A DNA stretch of 55,181 bases from Clostridia bacterium (GTDB lineage Bacteria > Bacillota > Clostridia > Christensenellales > Aristaeellaceae): NCBI GenBank assembly GCA_017427165.1, contig JAFRTK010000129.1, positions 1 to 55,181 of the forward strand. The letters run 5' to 3'. The position numbers were made by a program, and so were the translations under genes. The notes under the pieces are model-generated. The model worked only from the letters and a program-made list of their open reading frames with translations. It did no database searches and was not told where the DNA came from. Of the stretch, positions 34,324-43,267 are shown in pieces (positions within the stretch are counted from its first letter, which is position 1; the number at the start of each line of letters is the position of its first letter).

Positions 34324-34352
34324 TTGCAATGGAAAGAAACTTATGGTAGAAT
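34324..34352 (+). promoter_or_regulatory. Promoter of tig
   Basis: TTGCAA (34324-34329), a 17-nt spacer and TAGAAT (34347-34352) with an extended TG at 34344-34345. No CIRCE or CtsR operator was found nearby. Confidence 0.7.
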
Positions 34353-34418
34353 CGCATGCGGCGTATTGTGGATGCGCCGGTGTATTCAGTGTGAGACAAC
34401 ACAGGAGGAAAGATATTC

Positions 34419-35960
34419 ATGAGCCACACCTATGAGAAGGTATCCGGAAACAAAGCGAAGCTGACCTTTACCGTTCCCGCCGAACAGTTCGACGAGGCGA
34501 TGCAGAAGGCGTATCTGAAGATGCGCGGACGTATCAACGTTCCCGGATTCCGGAAGGGCAAGGCTCCCAGAAGCCTGATTGAAAGAATGTACGGCGAAGG
34601 CGTGTTCTATGAAGACGCTTTTGACCTGATCTTCCCGGAAATCTACCAGGAAGCCGTGAAGGCGGAAGACATCCATCCCGTCGACCAGCCGAACATCGAC
34701 ATCGATGAGATCGGCGCGGGCAAGGAACTGAAGTTCCACCTGGAAGTGTTCGTGCGGCCCGACGTGGAGCTGGGCGAATACAAGGCGCTGAGCGTTGAAG
34801 CGGAACAGCAGAAGGTGACCGACGCCATGATCGACGCCCGGATCGCCCAGGACCAGGATAAGGCCAGCCGCACCATCGACGTGGAAGACCGTCCCGTGCA
34901 GGAAGGCGACACCGTGAACCTGGACTATGCCGGAACCGTGGACGGCGTTGCGTTCGCCGGCGGCACCGCTGAGAAGCAGACCCTGAAGATCGGAAGCCAT
35001 CAGTTCATCGAAGGCTTCGAGGAGCAGATGATCGGCATGAACATCGGCGAGGAGAAGGACCTGCAGGTCAAGTTCCCCGATGAGTACCACGCCGAAGAGC
35101 TGAAGGGCAAGGACGCTGTGTTCCATGTGAAGGTGAACGGCATCCAGGTGACTGAGAAGCCCGAGCTGGACGACGACTTCGCCGCCGATATCAGCGAGTT
35201 TGACACCTTTGCCGCCTACAAGGACAGCATCGTGAAGGAGCTGACCGAGCAGGTTGAACGCAGCAACAACGCCGCGCTGGAAAACGCGCTGGTGGACAAG
35301 GCCGCGGAGAACGCCACGGTGGACATTCCCCAGGCGATGATCGACGACCAGGCGGAATACATGCTGCGCGACATGGCCATGCGGATGAGCTACCAGGGAC
35401 TGCGCCTGGAAGACTACATGAAGTATACCGGCCAGACCCGTGAAGACATGGTGAACATGCACAAGCCCGAGGCCGCGAAGCGCGTGAAGGCCGAGCTGGT
35501 GATCGAAGCGATCCGCAAGGCGGAGAAGATCGAGCCCACCGAGGAAGACGTTGAAAAGGCGATTGCCGACCAGGCGAAGAGCATGGGCCGGGATGTGGAA
35601 GAATTCCGCAAGGGCCTGACCGATGAGCAGAAGAACTACCTGAAGGAAAACGCCGCCATCCAGCTAGTGCTTGACCTGCTGAAGAAGGACGCGAAGATCG
35701 TCGAGAAGAAGGAAGAAAAGGCGGAGAAGCCCGCGAAGAAGACCACCGCCAAGAAGGCTGCCGCCAAGGCGGATGACGCGGAGGAGAAGCCCGCGAAGAA
35801 GCCCGCCGCGAAGAAGGCTGCCAAGGCCGACGACGCGGAGGAAAAGCCCGCTAAGAAGCCCGCCGCGAAGAAAGCCGCTGCCAAGGCGGATGACGCGGAG
35901 GAAAAGCCTGCGAAGAAGCCGGCTGCCAAGAAGACAGCGAAGGCTGCTGACGCGGAATAA
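34419..35960 (+). CDS. tig: Trigger factor with C-terminal Lys/Ala-rich repeat tail
   Basis: Trigger factor is the ribosome-bound chaperone and peptidyl-prolyl isomerase. The 513-residue protein has the N-terminal ribosome-binding domain with the signature NVPGFRKGKAPRSLIERMYG (about 39-58), a PPIase/FKBP domain (EGDTVNLDYAGTVDG to FHVKVNG, about 160-245) and the helical C-terminal domain to about residue 427. Beyond the family's usual end there are about 85 extra residues of AEKPAKKTTAKKAAAK-type repeats: EEKPAKKPAAKK occurs three times with a DDA spacer. The tail is basic, low in complexity and resembles histone H1. GGAGG precedes the ATG. It leads the tig-clpP-clpX-lon-engB group. Confidence 0.95.
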   Translation: MSHTYEKVSGNKAKLTFTVPAEQFDEAMQKAYLKMRGRINVPGFRKGKAPRSLIERMYGEGVFYEDAFDLIFPEIYQEAVKAEDIHPVDQPNIDIDEIGAGKELKFHLEVFVRPDVELGEYKALSVEAEQQKVTDAMIDARIAQDQDKASRTIDVEDRPVQEGDTVNLDYAGTVDGVAFAGGTAEKQTLKIGSHQFIEGFEEQMIGMNIGEEKDLQVKFPDEYHAEELKGKDAVFHVKVNGIQVTEKPELDDDFAADISEFDTFAAYKDSIVKELTEQVERSNNAALENALVDKAAENATVDIPQAMIDDQAEYMLRDMAMRMSYQGLRLEDYMKYTGQTREDMVNMHKPEAAKRVKAELVIEAIRKAEKIEPTEEDVEKAIADQAKSMGRDVEEFRKGLTDEQKNYLKENAAIQLVLDLLKKDAKIVEKKEEKAEKPAKKTTAKKAAAKADDAEEKPAKKPAAKKAAKADDAEEKPAKKPAAKKAAAKADDAEEKPAKKPAAKKTAKAADAE

Positions 35961-35972
35961 CAACATATGAAC

Positions 35973-35992
35973 GGCGGCCCGGCCGGGCCGCC
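35973..35992 (+). promoter_or_regulatory. GC-only hairpin between tig and clpP
   Basis: ggcggccc (35973-35980) pairs with gggccgcc (35985-35992) around a 4-nt loop. There is no T-run, so it is more likely an RNA-stability or attenuation element than a full terminator. Confidence 0.55.
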
Positions 35993-36018
35993 ATTCCTGT
36001 CAAAGGGAGGGAAACACA

Positions 36019-36609
36019 ATGCCGCTCGTACCGATGGTTATTGAACAAACGAACAGGGGAGAACGTTCCTATGACATTTACTCCCGGCTGCTGAAGGACC
36101 GGATTGTGTTCCTCGGCGGCGAAATCAACGACGACACCGCCAACCTGGTGGTGGCGCAGCTGCTGTTTCTGGAAATGGAAGACCCGGACAGCGACATCAG
36201 CCTGTATATCAACAGCCCCGGCGGTTCCGTGACAGCCGGCATGGCGATCTATGACACGATGCAATACATCAAGCCGCAGGTGCGGACGGTGTGCGTCGGC
36301 ATGGCGGCCAGCATGGGCGCGTTCCTGCTGATGGCCGGCGAGAAGGGAAAGCGCCTGGCGCTGCCCAACGCCGAGGTCATGATCCACCAGCCGCTGGGCG
36401 GCGCCCAGGGCCAGGCGACGGACGTCGCGATCCGCGCGGAATGGCTGATGAAGACCAAGAAAAAGATGATCAACATGATGGCCGAGATGACCGGCCAGCC
36501 GCTGAAGAAGATCCAGGCGGATGTGGAACGCGACTATTTCATGAGCGCTGAGGAAGCGCTTCAGTACCACATCATTGACGAAATCTACCAGCCGCGCGAA
36601 AAGAAATAA
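36019..36609 (+). CDS. clpP: ATP-dependent Clp protease proteolytic subunit
   Basis: ClpP forms the tetradecameric serine protease chamber that works with ClpX or other Clp ATPases. The 196-residue protein has [20 protein letters not shown] at the N-terminus and a full catalytic triad: Ser98 in [11 protein letters not shown], His123 in [10 protein letters not shown] and Asp172 in [11 protein letters not shown]. The propeptide is short. GGGAGGG precedes the ATG. A 153-nt gap with the second twin-hairpin element separates it from clpX. Confidence 0.97.
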   Translation: MPLVPMVIEQTNRGERSYDIYSRLLKDRIVFLGGEINDDTANLVVAQLLFLEMEDPDSDISLYINSPGGSVTAGMAIYDTMQYIKPQVRTVCVGMAASMGAFLLMAGEKGKRLALPNAEVMIHQPLGGAQGQATDVAIRAEWLMKTKKKMINMMAEMTGQPLKKIQADVERDYFMSAEEALQYHIIDEIYQPREKK

Positions 36610-36614
36610 GGATT

Positions 36615-36663
36615 CCGTGCCTGCGGGCACGGCCAGGGCTTTCCAATCGTCCTGGACCTTCGG
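36615..36663 (+). ncRNA. Twin-hairpin RNA element, copy B (clpP-clpX gap)
   Basis: Hairpin 1 pairs ccgtgc (36615-36620) with gcacgg (36627-36632) around the same C-TGCG-G loop as copy A. Hairpin 2 follows directly: ccagggc (36633-36639) with gtcctgg (36649-36655), loop tttccaatc; one C-G pair of copy A is a G-U pair here. The tail accttcgg (36656-36663) is identical. Total length 49 nt, as in copy A. Two further small hairpins (ctgca/tgcag near 36681, and cggctg/cagccg near 36733) lie before clpX. Confidence 0.65.
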
Positions 36664-36762
36664 TGAGTCGCTTAAGGAAGCTGCAGTATCTGCAGATTCT
36701 GATGAGATCACCAATGCGCGAAAACAGTAAGGATCGGCTGTATCAGCCGAGAGGTTTAATAC

Positions 36763-38067
36763 ATGGCGAATAACAGCTATACCAACCGGCAGGGGCCGAG
36801 GTGCTCTTTCTGCGGAAAGACGCAGAACATGGTGGACCGCCTGGTGGCCGGCCCGAACGTATACATCTGCAACGAGTGCATTGCCCTGTGCAATGAAATC
36901 CTGAGCGAAGAAGAAGAATACGCGGAAGGACATTCCGGACTCCAGAATGCCGGACCGAAAAAGCTGCCGCTTCCCTCGGAAATGAAAAAGACCCTGGACG
37001 AGTATGTGATCGGCCAGGAACGGGCGAAGAAGGCACTGAGCGTTGCCGTTTACAACCACTACAAGCGCATCAACCGGAAACAGCGGAAGGAAGACGTTGA
37101 GCTGCAGAAGAGCAACATCCTGCTGCTGGGACCGACCGGAAGCGGCAAGACCTACCTGGCCCAGACACTGGCCAAGATCCTGGAAGTGCCGTTTGCTATC
37201 GCGGATGCCACGAGCGTGACGGAAGCCGGCTACGTGGGCGATGACGTGGAAACCATCCTGCTGCGGCTGATCCAGGCCGCAGACTGGGATATCGAAAAAG
37301 CCCAGCAGGGCATTGTGTACATCGACGAGATCGACAAAATCGCGCGCAAGGGCGAGAACATGTCCATTACGCGCGACGTCAGCGGCGAAGGCGTACAGCA
37401 GGCGCTGCTGAAGATCCTGGAGGGCACGGAAGCCGCCGTTCCGCCGCAGGGCGGACGGAAGCATCCCCACCAGGAGATGATCCGGATCGATACGACGAAT
37501 ATCCTGTTTATCTGCGGCGGCGCGTTTGACGGCCTGGTGCCGATCATCGAGAGCCGGATCGGCAAGAAGACACTGGGCTTCGGCGCCGAGCTGCAGAGCC
37601 AGCGGGATCCTTCCCGGACGGATGCCCTGAAGGACGTGCGGCCGGAGGACCTGACCAAGTACGGCCTGATTCCTGAATTTGTGGGACGGCTGCCGATCGT
37701 GGTGACGCTGGACGGACTGGATGAGGACGCGCTGGTGCGCATCCTGACTGAGCCGAAGAACGCCCTGTGCAAGCAGTATGAAGCGCTGCTGGACATGGAC
37801 GGCGTGAAGCTGACATTTGAAGAGGACGCCGTACGGGAAATCGCGAAACAGGCGATTGCCCGCAAGTGCGGCGCGCGCGGCCTGCGGGCGATCATCGAGG
37901 ACGCGATGCTTGATACGATGTTCGACCTGCCGGGTATGGCAGAAATCAACGAGTGCGTGATTACTCCCGAATCGGTGCAGGGCGGGAAACCCAAGCTGAT
38001 TGCGGGCGTACGCAGGAGAACAGCCAAGAGAACCGAACAACGGACTGATTCAACCGACGCCTCCTGA
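36763..38067 (+). CDS. clpX: ClpX unfoldase/ATPase subunit
   Basis: ClpX unfolds substrates and feeds them to ClpP. The 434-residue AAA+ protein has the N-terminal zinc-binding domain (Cys14, Cys17, Cys36, Cys39: CSFCGK and CNEC), Walker A GPTGSGKT (about 123-130), Walker [10 protein letters not shown] (about 184-192), the GYVGDDVE pore loop, and [11 protein letters not shown] of the small domain. The C-terminal tail is short and basic. It is followed by a hairpin spanning its stop codon, then lon. Confidence 0.97.
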   Translation: MANNSYTNRQGPRCSFCGKTQNMVDRLVAGPNVYICNECIALCNEILSEEEEYAEGHSGLQNAGPKKLPLPSEMKKTLDEYVIGQERAKKALSVAVYNHYKRINRKQRKEDVELQKSNILLLGPTGSGKTYLAQTLAKILEVPFAIADATSVTEAGYVGDDVETILLRLIQAADWDIEKAQQGIVYIDEIDKIARKGENMSITRDVSGEGVQQALLKILEGTEAAVPPQGGRKHPHQEMIRIDTTNILFICGGAFDGLVPIIESRIGKKTLGFGAELQSQRDPSRTDALKDVRPEDLTKYGLIPEFVGRLPIVVTLDGLDEDALVRILTEPKNALCKQYEALLDMDGVKLTFEEDAVREIAKQAIARKCGARGLRAIIEDAMLDTMFDLPGMAEINECVITPESVQGGKPKLIAGVRRRTAKRTEQRTDSTDAS

Positions 38068-38077
38068 CCGGAGGCGT
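38057..38077 (+). repeat. Inverted repeat spanning the clpX stop
   Basis: acgcctcc (38057-38064) pairs with ggaggcgt (38070-38077); the clpX stop is in the loop. No T-run follows, and the right arm lies close to the lon ribosome-binding site, so it may affect lon expression. Confidence 0.5.
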
Positions 38078-38097
38078 TCGGATTATCGGAGGAATGA

Positions 38098-40410
38098 ATG
38101 AAGAAGATCCAGACCATCGAACTGCCGGTACTCCCGCTGCGGGGCCTGATGATTTTCCCGAATATGGTGCTGCACTTCGACGTCGGCCGGAAAAAATCCG
38201 TGGCCGCGCTGGAAGAGGGAATGACCGGGACACAGAAGGTGTTCCTGGTGAGCCAGAAGCAGGACGATACAGAAGAACCCGGATTCGGCGACCTGTGCCG
38301 GGTCGGCACCATCGCGGAGATTCGCCAGGTGATGAACCTGCCCGGGGAAAACATCCGCGTGCTGGTGGAAGGCGAGAACCGGGGTATTATTGAAGAAACA
38401 CTGGGCGACGAGCCGTGCATGAAAGCGCGGATCCGCGTGTGCCCGGACCGCGCGGCGCGCTCCGCGGAAGCGAAGGCGCTGCTGCGCACCTGCCAGGACC
38501 TGTTTGATGATTACGCCCGGAACAGCCAGCGGGTGGGCCAGGACACTGTGGACGCCATCCGCGGCATGGAAAAGCCCGGCGAGGCGGCGGACCTGCTGGC
38601 CGCAAATGTGCTGACCCGGCGCGAGGACCGGCAGCAGATCCTGGACGAACTGGACCCGGTGAAGCGCCTGGAAAAGGTGTGCGCCATCCTGATCCGCGAG
38701 AGCGATATGGCGGATACGGAAAAACAGATCCAGGCCCGGATCCGGAAGCAGGTGGAGAAAAACCAGAAGGACTACTACCTGCGCGAGCAGATCAAGGCGA
38801 TCCAGACCGAACTGGGCGAACGCGATGATTCCGACGTGGCCGAGCTGCGGAAGCGGATGGAGGAAACCCCGCTGAACGAGGAAGCGCGGTCCAAGTGCGA
38901 AAAGGAACTGGACCGGCTGACCCGGATGGGCCCGGGAACGCCTGAGAGCTCCATCAGCCAGACGTATATCGAGTGGATCCTGGACCTGCCGTGGGGCAAG
39001 GAGACCGAGGACAACCTGGACCTGGCCCGTGCGCGGGAGATCCTGAACCGGGACCACTACGGCATGGAAGACGTCAAGGAACGGATTGTCGAATACCTTG
39101 CGGTGCTGCAGATGAAGAAGGACATGAAGGGCCCGATTCTCTGCTTTGTCGGACCTCCCGGTGTCGGCAAGACGAGCATCGTGAAAGCCATCGCCGAGGC
39201 AGTCGGCCGGAAATTCGTGCAGATGAGCCTGGGCGGCGTGCGGGATGAAGCGGAAATCCGCGGCCACCGCAGGACGTATATCGGCTCCATTCCCGGACGG
39301 ATCATCTCCGGCATGAAACAGGCCGGGACGATGAATCCGGTGTTCCTGTTTGACGAAATCGACAAGATGAGCGGGGATTTCCGCGGCGATCCGGCATCCG
39401 CGATGCTGGAGGTGCTCGATTCCGAGCAGAACAACGCCTTCCGGGACCACTACATGGAGCTTCCGTTTGACCTGAGCAAGGTGATGTTTATCACCACAGC
39501 CAACAGCATGGACACAATTCCGGAGCCGCTGCTGGACCGGATGGAGCTGATTGAGGTTCCCAGCTATACCGAAGAGGAAAAGCTGCAGATTCTGAAGCGG
39601 CACCTGATGCCCAAACAGATCCGGGAGCACGGAATGCGCGAGGCTGCCCTGAAGGTGACCGAGGGCGCCATGAAGGCGATGATCGAGGGATACACCCGCG
39701 AAGCCGGCGTGCGCACCCTGGAGCGGGTGGCTGCCCGGGTATGCCGGAAGAGCGCGGTGGAAATGCTCGAAAAGAAAAAGAAGACGCTGTCCATTTCCGA
39801 AAAGAAGCTGCATGAGCTGCTGGGCGCGCCGCGGTTTATCCGCGAGGAGCCCGAAAAGGAGCCCCGGATCGGCATTGTGAACGGACTGGCGTATACTTCC
39901 GTCGGCGGCGAGATGCTGGAGGTGGAATGCATGCTGATGCCCGGAAAGGGCGGCATGCGGATGACCGGCCAGCTGGGCGACGTGATGAAGGAATCCGCGG
40001 AGGCGGCTTTCAGCTGGGTGCGCTCCCACAGCGCGGAGCTGGGACTGGATCCCGATTTCTACCAGTCGATTGACGTGCATATCCATGTGCCGGAAGGCGC
40101 CGTGCCGAAGGACGGCCCGTCCGCCGGCGTTACGATGACGACGGCACTGGTGAGCGCACTGACCCGGAAGCCCGTACGCCAGAACGTGGCGATGACCGGC
40201 GAGATCACGCTGCGCGGGCGCGTACTGCCCATCGGCGGACTGAAGGAAAAGACCCTGGCGGCATACCGCGCGGGGATCAACACCCTGATCATCCCCGAGG
40301 AAAACAAAAAGGACCTGGAGAAGATCCCGGATTACGTGCTGGAGAAGTTCAAGATCATTCCGGTGAAGGAAATCCAGCAGGTGCTGAGCGCGGCAATCAT
40401 GGAGGGCTGA
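38098..40410 (+). CDS. lon: ATP-dependent protease La (Lon)
   Basis: Lon is a homo-oligomeric AAA+ serine protease. The 770-residue protein has the N-terminal LON substrate-recognition domain ([19 protein letters not shown]), a coiled linker, the AAA+ module with Walker [10 protein letters not shown] (about 352-360) and [10 protein letters not shown], and the C-terminal protease domain with [15 protein letters not shown] (catalytic Ser about 674) and the catalytic Lys in [22 protein letters not shown] lies 5 nt before the ATG at 38098. Translation of engB begins 3 nt after its stop. Confidence 0.97.
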   Translation: MKKIQTIELPVLPLRGLMIFPNMVLHFDVGRKKSVAALEEGMTGTQKVFLVSQKQDDTEEPGFGDLCRVGTIAEIRQVMNLPGENIRVLVEGENRGIIEETLGDEPCMKARIRVCPDRAARSAEAKALLRTCQDLFDDYARNSQRVGQDTVDAIRGMEKPGEAADLLAANVLTRREDRQQILDELDPVKRLEKVCAILIRESDMADTEKQIQARIRKQVEKNQKDYYLREQIKAIQTELGERDDSDVAELRKRMEETPLNEEARSKCEKELDRLTRMGPGTPESSISQTYIEWILDLPWGKETEDNLDLARAREILNRDHYGMEDVKERIVEYLAVLQMKKDMKGPILCFVGPPGVGKTSIVKAIAEAVGRKFVQMSLGGVRDEAEIRGHRRTYIGSIPGRIISGMKQAGTMNPVFLFDEIDKMSGDFRGDPASAMLEVLDSEQNNAFRDHYMELPFDLSKVMFITTANSMDTIPEPLLDRMELIEVPSYTEEEKLQILKRHLMPKQIREHGMREAALKVTEGAMKAMIEGYTREAGVRTLERVAARVCRKSAVEMLEKKKKTLSISEKKLHELLGAPRFIREEPEKEPRIGIVNGLAYTSVGGEMLEVECMLMPGKGGMRMTGQLGDVMKESAEAAFSWVRSHSAELGLDPDFYQSIDVHIHVPEGAVPKDGPSAGVTMTTALVSALTRKPVRQNVAMTGEITLRGRVLPIGGLKEKTLAAYRAGINTLIIPEENKKDLEKIPDYVLEKFKIIPVKEIQQVLSAAIMEG

Positions 40411-40413
40411 ACG

Positions 40414-41016
40414 GTGCTGGAAATCAAAACGGCGGAATTCATCACTTCCATGGCGGATTACGGGAAGTTCCCCGGAAAGGGACTTCCCCAGATCGCCGTG
40501 GCCGGAAAGAGCAATGTCGGGAAGAGCACGCTGATCAACACGCTGTGCCGGCGGAACAAGCTGGCGCGCACCAGCGCCACGCCCGGCAAGACCCGGCTGC
40601 TGAACGTATTCCTGCTGAACAACTCATTCCACCTGATTGACCTTCCGGGATACGGATTCGCGAAGGTGGACAAGAAGGAAAAAGCCCGCTGGGGCCAGAT
40701 GATGCAGGACTACTTTGAAAAAGCAGACGAGCTGCGCCATGTGCTGTGCCTGGTGGATATCCGGCATGAGCCGACGGAGGATGACCGGATGATGAACCGT
40801 TTCCTGCGGGATTCGGGCATTCCGTTCACCGTGGTCGCGACCAAGGCGGACAAGATCAGCCGCGGCGCGCGCATGAAGTACCTCGCGCCGATCTGCCGGG
40901 CCCTGAGCGTCCAGCCGTGGGAAATCCTGTGCGTGAGCGGCGAGGACGGCACCGGCCGGGATGAGCTGCTGAAGCGGATTGAAGAAATCCTTTCCGCCCC
41001 GGAAGGCGCGGAATAA
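40414..41016 (+). CDS. engB: Ribosome biogenesis GTPase EngB/YsxC
   Basis: EngB (YsxC/YihA) is an essential GTPase for 50S subunit assembly. The 200-residue protein begins at GTG and carries G1 AGKSNVGKST (about 29-38), SATPGKTRLLNVFLL, G3 DLPGYGFAKV, G4 TKAD and a late CVSGEDG. It lies in the standard Bacillota position after lon. It ends the operon; the next transcript has its own promoter 29 nt downstream. Confidence 0.96.
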   Translation: MLEIKTAEFITSMADYGKFPGKGLPQIAVAGKSNVGKSTLINTLCRRNKLARTSATPGKTRLLNVFLLNNSFHLIDLPGYGFAKVDKKEKARWGQMMQDYFEKADELRHVLCLVDIRHEPTEDDRMMNRFLRDSGIPFTVVATKADKISRGARMKYLAPICRALSVQPWEILCVSGEDGTGRDELLKRIEEILSAPEGAE

Positions 41017-41044
41017 TAAAAAAACGGGAAAAACAAATTCCCTA

Positions 41045-41073
41045 TTGCATCCGGCAGGGGATGAGTGTATAAT
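41045..41073 (+). promoter_or_regulatory. Promoter of the zinc-ribbon/phosphoesterase unit
   Basis: TTGCAT (41045-41050), a 17-nt spacer and consensus TATAAT (41068-41073). The transcript has a leader of about 180 nt that carries a possible short reading frame. Confidence 0.75.
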
Positions 41074-41110
41074 CCCGTCGTGGTTCAGGAGGACATAGGG
41101 AGGAAGCCGG

Positions 41111-41269
41111 GTGGGCCGGGCATACACGAAAGTGGAATGGCGCACCTGTTTTTTCCTGCGAGACGGGATTTTCCGCCCGAAAACAGATGAAATCCGGAAC
41201 CGCGGGCCACAAAGTGGCAGAATAATCCTGATGGGTACATCGAGGAGGACGAGGAACAAATGCAGCTGA
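41111..41269 (+). CDS. Possible upstream small reading frame (52 aa)
   Basis: A GTG at 41111 has a strong GGGAGG (41098-41103) 7 nt upstream and opens a 52-codon frame. The product would be basic (starts MGRAYTKVEWRTCFFLRDG, ends TSRRTRNKCS). Its end overlaps the start of the zinc-ribbon gene by 10 nt and covers that gene's ribosome-binding site, so its translation could control the next gene. No family is recognised and codon use is not decisive, so it may be chance. Confidence 0.3.
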   Translation: MGRAYTKVEWRTCFFLRDGIFRPKTDEIRNRGPQSGRIILMGTSRRTRNKCS

Positions 41270-41685
41270 TCAAATGCCCCCGTTGCGATCTGAACTACAT
41301 CCGCGAGGATGAAAAGTACTGCAAGGTCTGCCTGCGGGAGCTGAAGGGCGAGAAGAACACCGAAGAAGTGGAACTGTGCAGCATCTGCAATGAAGAACCT
41401 GCCCTGCCGGGCCGCGATGTGTGCATCTTCTGCCTGAAGGAAATGAACAAGAGCAACAGCCTGCCCGAGGAGCAGGAAGAAGAGAACGCCGAACCGGTGG
41501 ATACCAGCAGCATCGGCGATATGGATTCCGTGAGCGGTATGGATGAGATTATCCCCGAGGTGGAGGATGATTCCGATATCCCGAGCCAGGAATTCGGTGA
41601 GATTGAAAACGAGCTGAGCCTGGAAGATGTCCGCGAGGATGAGGAACGCAAAGCGGACGAAGACGATTCGGAGGAAGAAGAATAA
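41260..41685 (+). CDS. Double zinc-ribbon protein with long acidic tail
   Basis: The 141-residue protein has two CXXC pairs at the N-terminus, CPRC with CKVC (about residues 6-29), then a second set CSIC with CIFC (about 44-66): two small zinc ribbons. After residue 70 it is almost wholly acidic and disordered (EEQEEENAEP, then DEDDSEEEE). The function is not recognised. A nucleic-acid or ribosome-associated role is common for such ribbons, and the acidic tail may mimic DNA or bind a basic partner. It is cotranscribed with the phosphoesterase 4 nt downstream. Confidence 0.8.
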   Translation: MQLIKCPRCDLNYIREDEKYCKVCLRELKGEKNTEEVELCSICNEEPALPGRDVCIFCLKEMNKSNSLPEEQEEENAEPVDTSSIGDMDSVSGMDEIIPEVEDDSDIPSQEFGEIENELSLEDVREDEERKADEDDSEEEE

Positions 41686-41689
41686 GAAC

Positions 41690-42403
41690 ATGCGCCTGTT
41701 TGCAATTGGAGACCTGCATATGCCCGGGGGCGACGACAAACCCATGGACGTATTCGGGCCCCAGTGGGACAGGCATTTTTTACGCATCAGCGAAAACTGG
41801 CGGAATACGGTCGGGGAGGATGACATCGTCCTGGTTCCCGGCGATATCAGCTGGGCAATGCAGCTGAAGGACGCCATACCGGACCTGGAGGAGATCAGCC
41901 GGCTTCCCGGAAGGAAGATCCTGTGCAAGGGCAACCATGAATACTGGTGGAGCGGCATCGGAAGGGTGCGCGCGGCACTGCCGGAAGGCATGGCGGCCCT
42001 GCAGCATGATGCCATGGACATCGGTCCGTGCGTGGTATGCGGAACCCGGGGATGGACATTTCCGACAGAGCGGATGCCGCTGGAAGCGGAAGACCGGAAG
42101 ATCCTTGCCAGGGAACTGCAGCGCCTGGAAATGGCGCTGGATGACGCGGAGCAGACGGCCCCGGACAAGCCCATCCTTGTGATGATGCATTTTCCGCCGC
42201 TGCTCCAGACGGACCGGGACACGGTTTTTACCGAAGCGCTGGAAGCCAGGAAGAACGTGGCGGCGGTTGTTTCCGGCCACCTGCACGGCGCAGCCTGCGC
42301 GAACGGATTTGCGGGCGAACAGCGGGGAATCCGGTACTATCCGGTGTCATGCGACGCCATCGGATTCTGCCCGCAGGAGATCCCATGGCCGACTAAATCT
42401 TAA
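41690..42403 (+). CDS. Calcineurin-like metallophosphoesterase
   Basis: The 237-residue product has all metal motifs: AIGDLHMPGG, VLVPGDISWAMQ, LCKGNHEYWW, MMHFPP and VVSGHLHGA. It resembles the widespread Bacillota family of predicted phosphohydrolases with a short cap (W-rich GNHEYWWSG). The substrate is unknown. The ATG at 41690 starts right after the zinc-ribbon gene's stop. A strong terminator follows. Confidence 0.88.
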   Translation: MRLFAIGDLHMPGGDDKPMDVFGPQWDRHFLRISENWRNTVGEDDIVLVPGDISWAMQLKDAIPDLEEISRLPGRKILCKGNHEYWWSGIGRVRAALPEGMAALQHDAMDIGPCVVCGTRGWTFPTERMPLEAEDRKILARELQRLEMALDDAEQTAPDKPILVMMHFPPLLQTDRDTVFTEALEARKNVAAVVSGHLHGAACANGFAGEQRGIRYYPVSCDAIGFCPQEIPWPTKS

Positions 42404-42436
42404 TTTTTTGTAACAAAATATTTGTTCCCCTTGACA

Positions 42437-42469
42437 AAAGCCGGACCTTTGAACGGGTCCGGCTTTTTC
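42437..42469 (+). terminator. Terminator of the zinc-ribbon/phosphoesterase unit
   Basis: An 11-bp stem (aaagccggacc 42437-42447 with ggtccggcttt 42456-42466) ends in a T-run. Confidence 0.92.
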
Positions 42470-42564
42470 TACCCACAAAATATGGTAAAGGGGAACAAAA
42501 CAGGGACACAAATTCCTTTGAAATATTACAAATATATTACAAAAAAATTACCAACAAATTAAAT

Positions 42565-42593
42565 CGTCTCATCAGGGAGACGCTTTTTTTTTT
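42565..42593 (+). terminator. Second terminator just before the mraZ promoter
   Basis: A 6-bp stem (cgtctc 42565-42570 with gagacg 42577-42582) is followed by C and ten T. It lies only 11 nt before the mraZ -35 box and would insulate the division cluster from upstream read-through, or end a short AT-rich RNA. Confidence 0.7.
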
Positions 42594-42603
42594 GAATTTT
42601 TTC

Positions 42604-42632
42604 TTGCACTGGGACCAATTGTATGTTAAATT
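42604..42632 (+). promoter_or_regulatory. Promoter of mraZ
   Basis: TTGCAC (42604-42609), a 17-nt spacer and TAAATT (42627-42632) with an extended TG at 42624-42625. Downstream, GTGG-N6/7-GGG units at about 42634-42647 and 42675-42688 are candidates for MraZ self-binding boxes (weak). Confidence 0.6.
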
Positions 42633-42697
42633 TGTGGGGAAAAAGGGAAGAGAAACCCAAAAATGAGCATAAAAGTGGTAGAAAGGGGTGCGAAAGC

Positions 42698-43219
42698 GTG
42701 GACGAGAACCATGAAACCAACAACCGCCAGTCCACCGAAACCCCTGCAAACACAAGGAAATACCGCTTTATCGGATCATTCAGCCACGGCCTGGATGCCA
42801 AAGGCCGGCTGGTAATCCCGCAGCCGTTCCGCGAAAAGCTGGGCGAGGAGTTTTACATCGCCCCGTCTTTCGATTTCAAATCCATCGCGATCTACCCGAC
42901 GGAAAAGTGGGAAGAACGCAGCGCCCAGTTTGAAGGCCGGAACCAGCTGAGTCCCGAGCTGAACGCCGTGAAGAATTTCTTCTACGCCCTGAGCTATGAC
43001 GGACAGACCTGTGACGGGCAGGGACGCGTACTTCTGCCGGCCAACATCCGCCAGAAGATCCTGGGAGAAGAACGGGACGTTGAAATTACAGGCGCGAATG
43101 ACCATATCCTGATCAACGCCGCCGCTGCCAGCGCCGACAACTGGGCGCAGTTCCTGAACAACCTGCCCTCCATGCTGGAAACAATTGCAGGCCTCAGGAA
43201 TCCTGAAGAAAAGGAATAA
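42698..43219 (+). CDS. mraZ: Transcriptional regulator MraZ with N-terminal extension
   Basis: MraZ is a double SpoVT/AbrB-like DNA-binding ring protein that regulates its own dcw operon. The 173 residues include both repeats: FIGSFSHGLDAKGRLVIP (about 27-44) and CDGQGRVLLPANIRQKI (about 105-121). The usual length is near 145 aa; here about 25 hydrophilic residues precede the first repeat. The start is GTG at 42698 with a G-rich Shine-Dalgarno 9 nt upstream. rsmH, which usually comes next, is missing. Confidence 0.9.
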   Translation: MDENHETNNRQSTETPANTRKYRFIGSFSHGLDAKGRLVIPQPFREKLGEEFYIAPSFDFKSIAIYPTEKWEERSAQFEGRNQLSPELNAVKNFFYALSYDGQTCDGQGRVLLPANIRQKILGEERDVEITGANDHILINAAAASADNWAQFLNNLPSMLETIAGLRNPEEKE

Positions 43220-43267
43220 ACCCCGGAAAGGGGCTATCATATCAAATCGTAACGGAGTGAGGAAAGG

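Noticed and set aside
34188-36018. CIRCE or CtsR operator upstream of tig or clpP
   Set aside because: Neither the CIRCE inverted repeat TTAGCACTC nor the CtsR heptad pair GGTCAAA was seen near the tig promoter or before clpP.
38057-38077. Inverted repeat over the clpX stop as a transcription terminator
   Set aside because: There is no T-run after it and lon follows immediately; it is reported only as a repeat.
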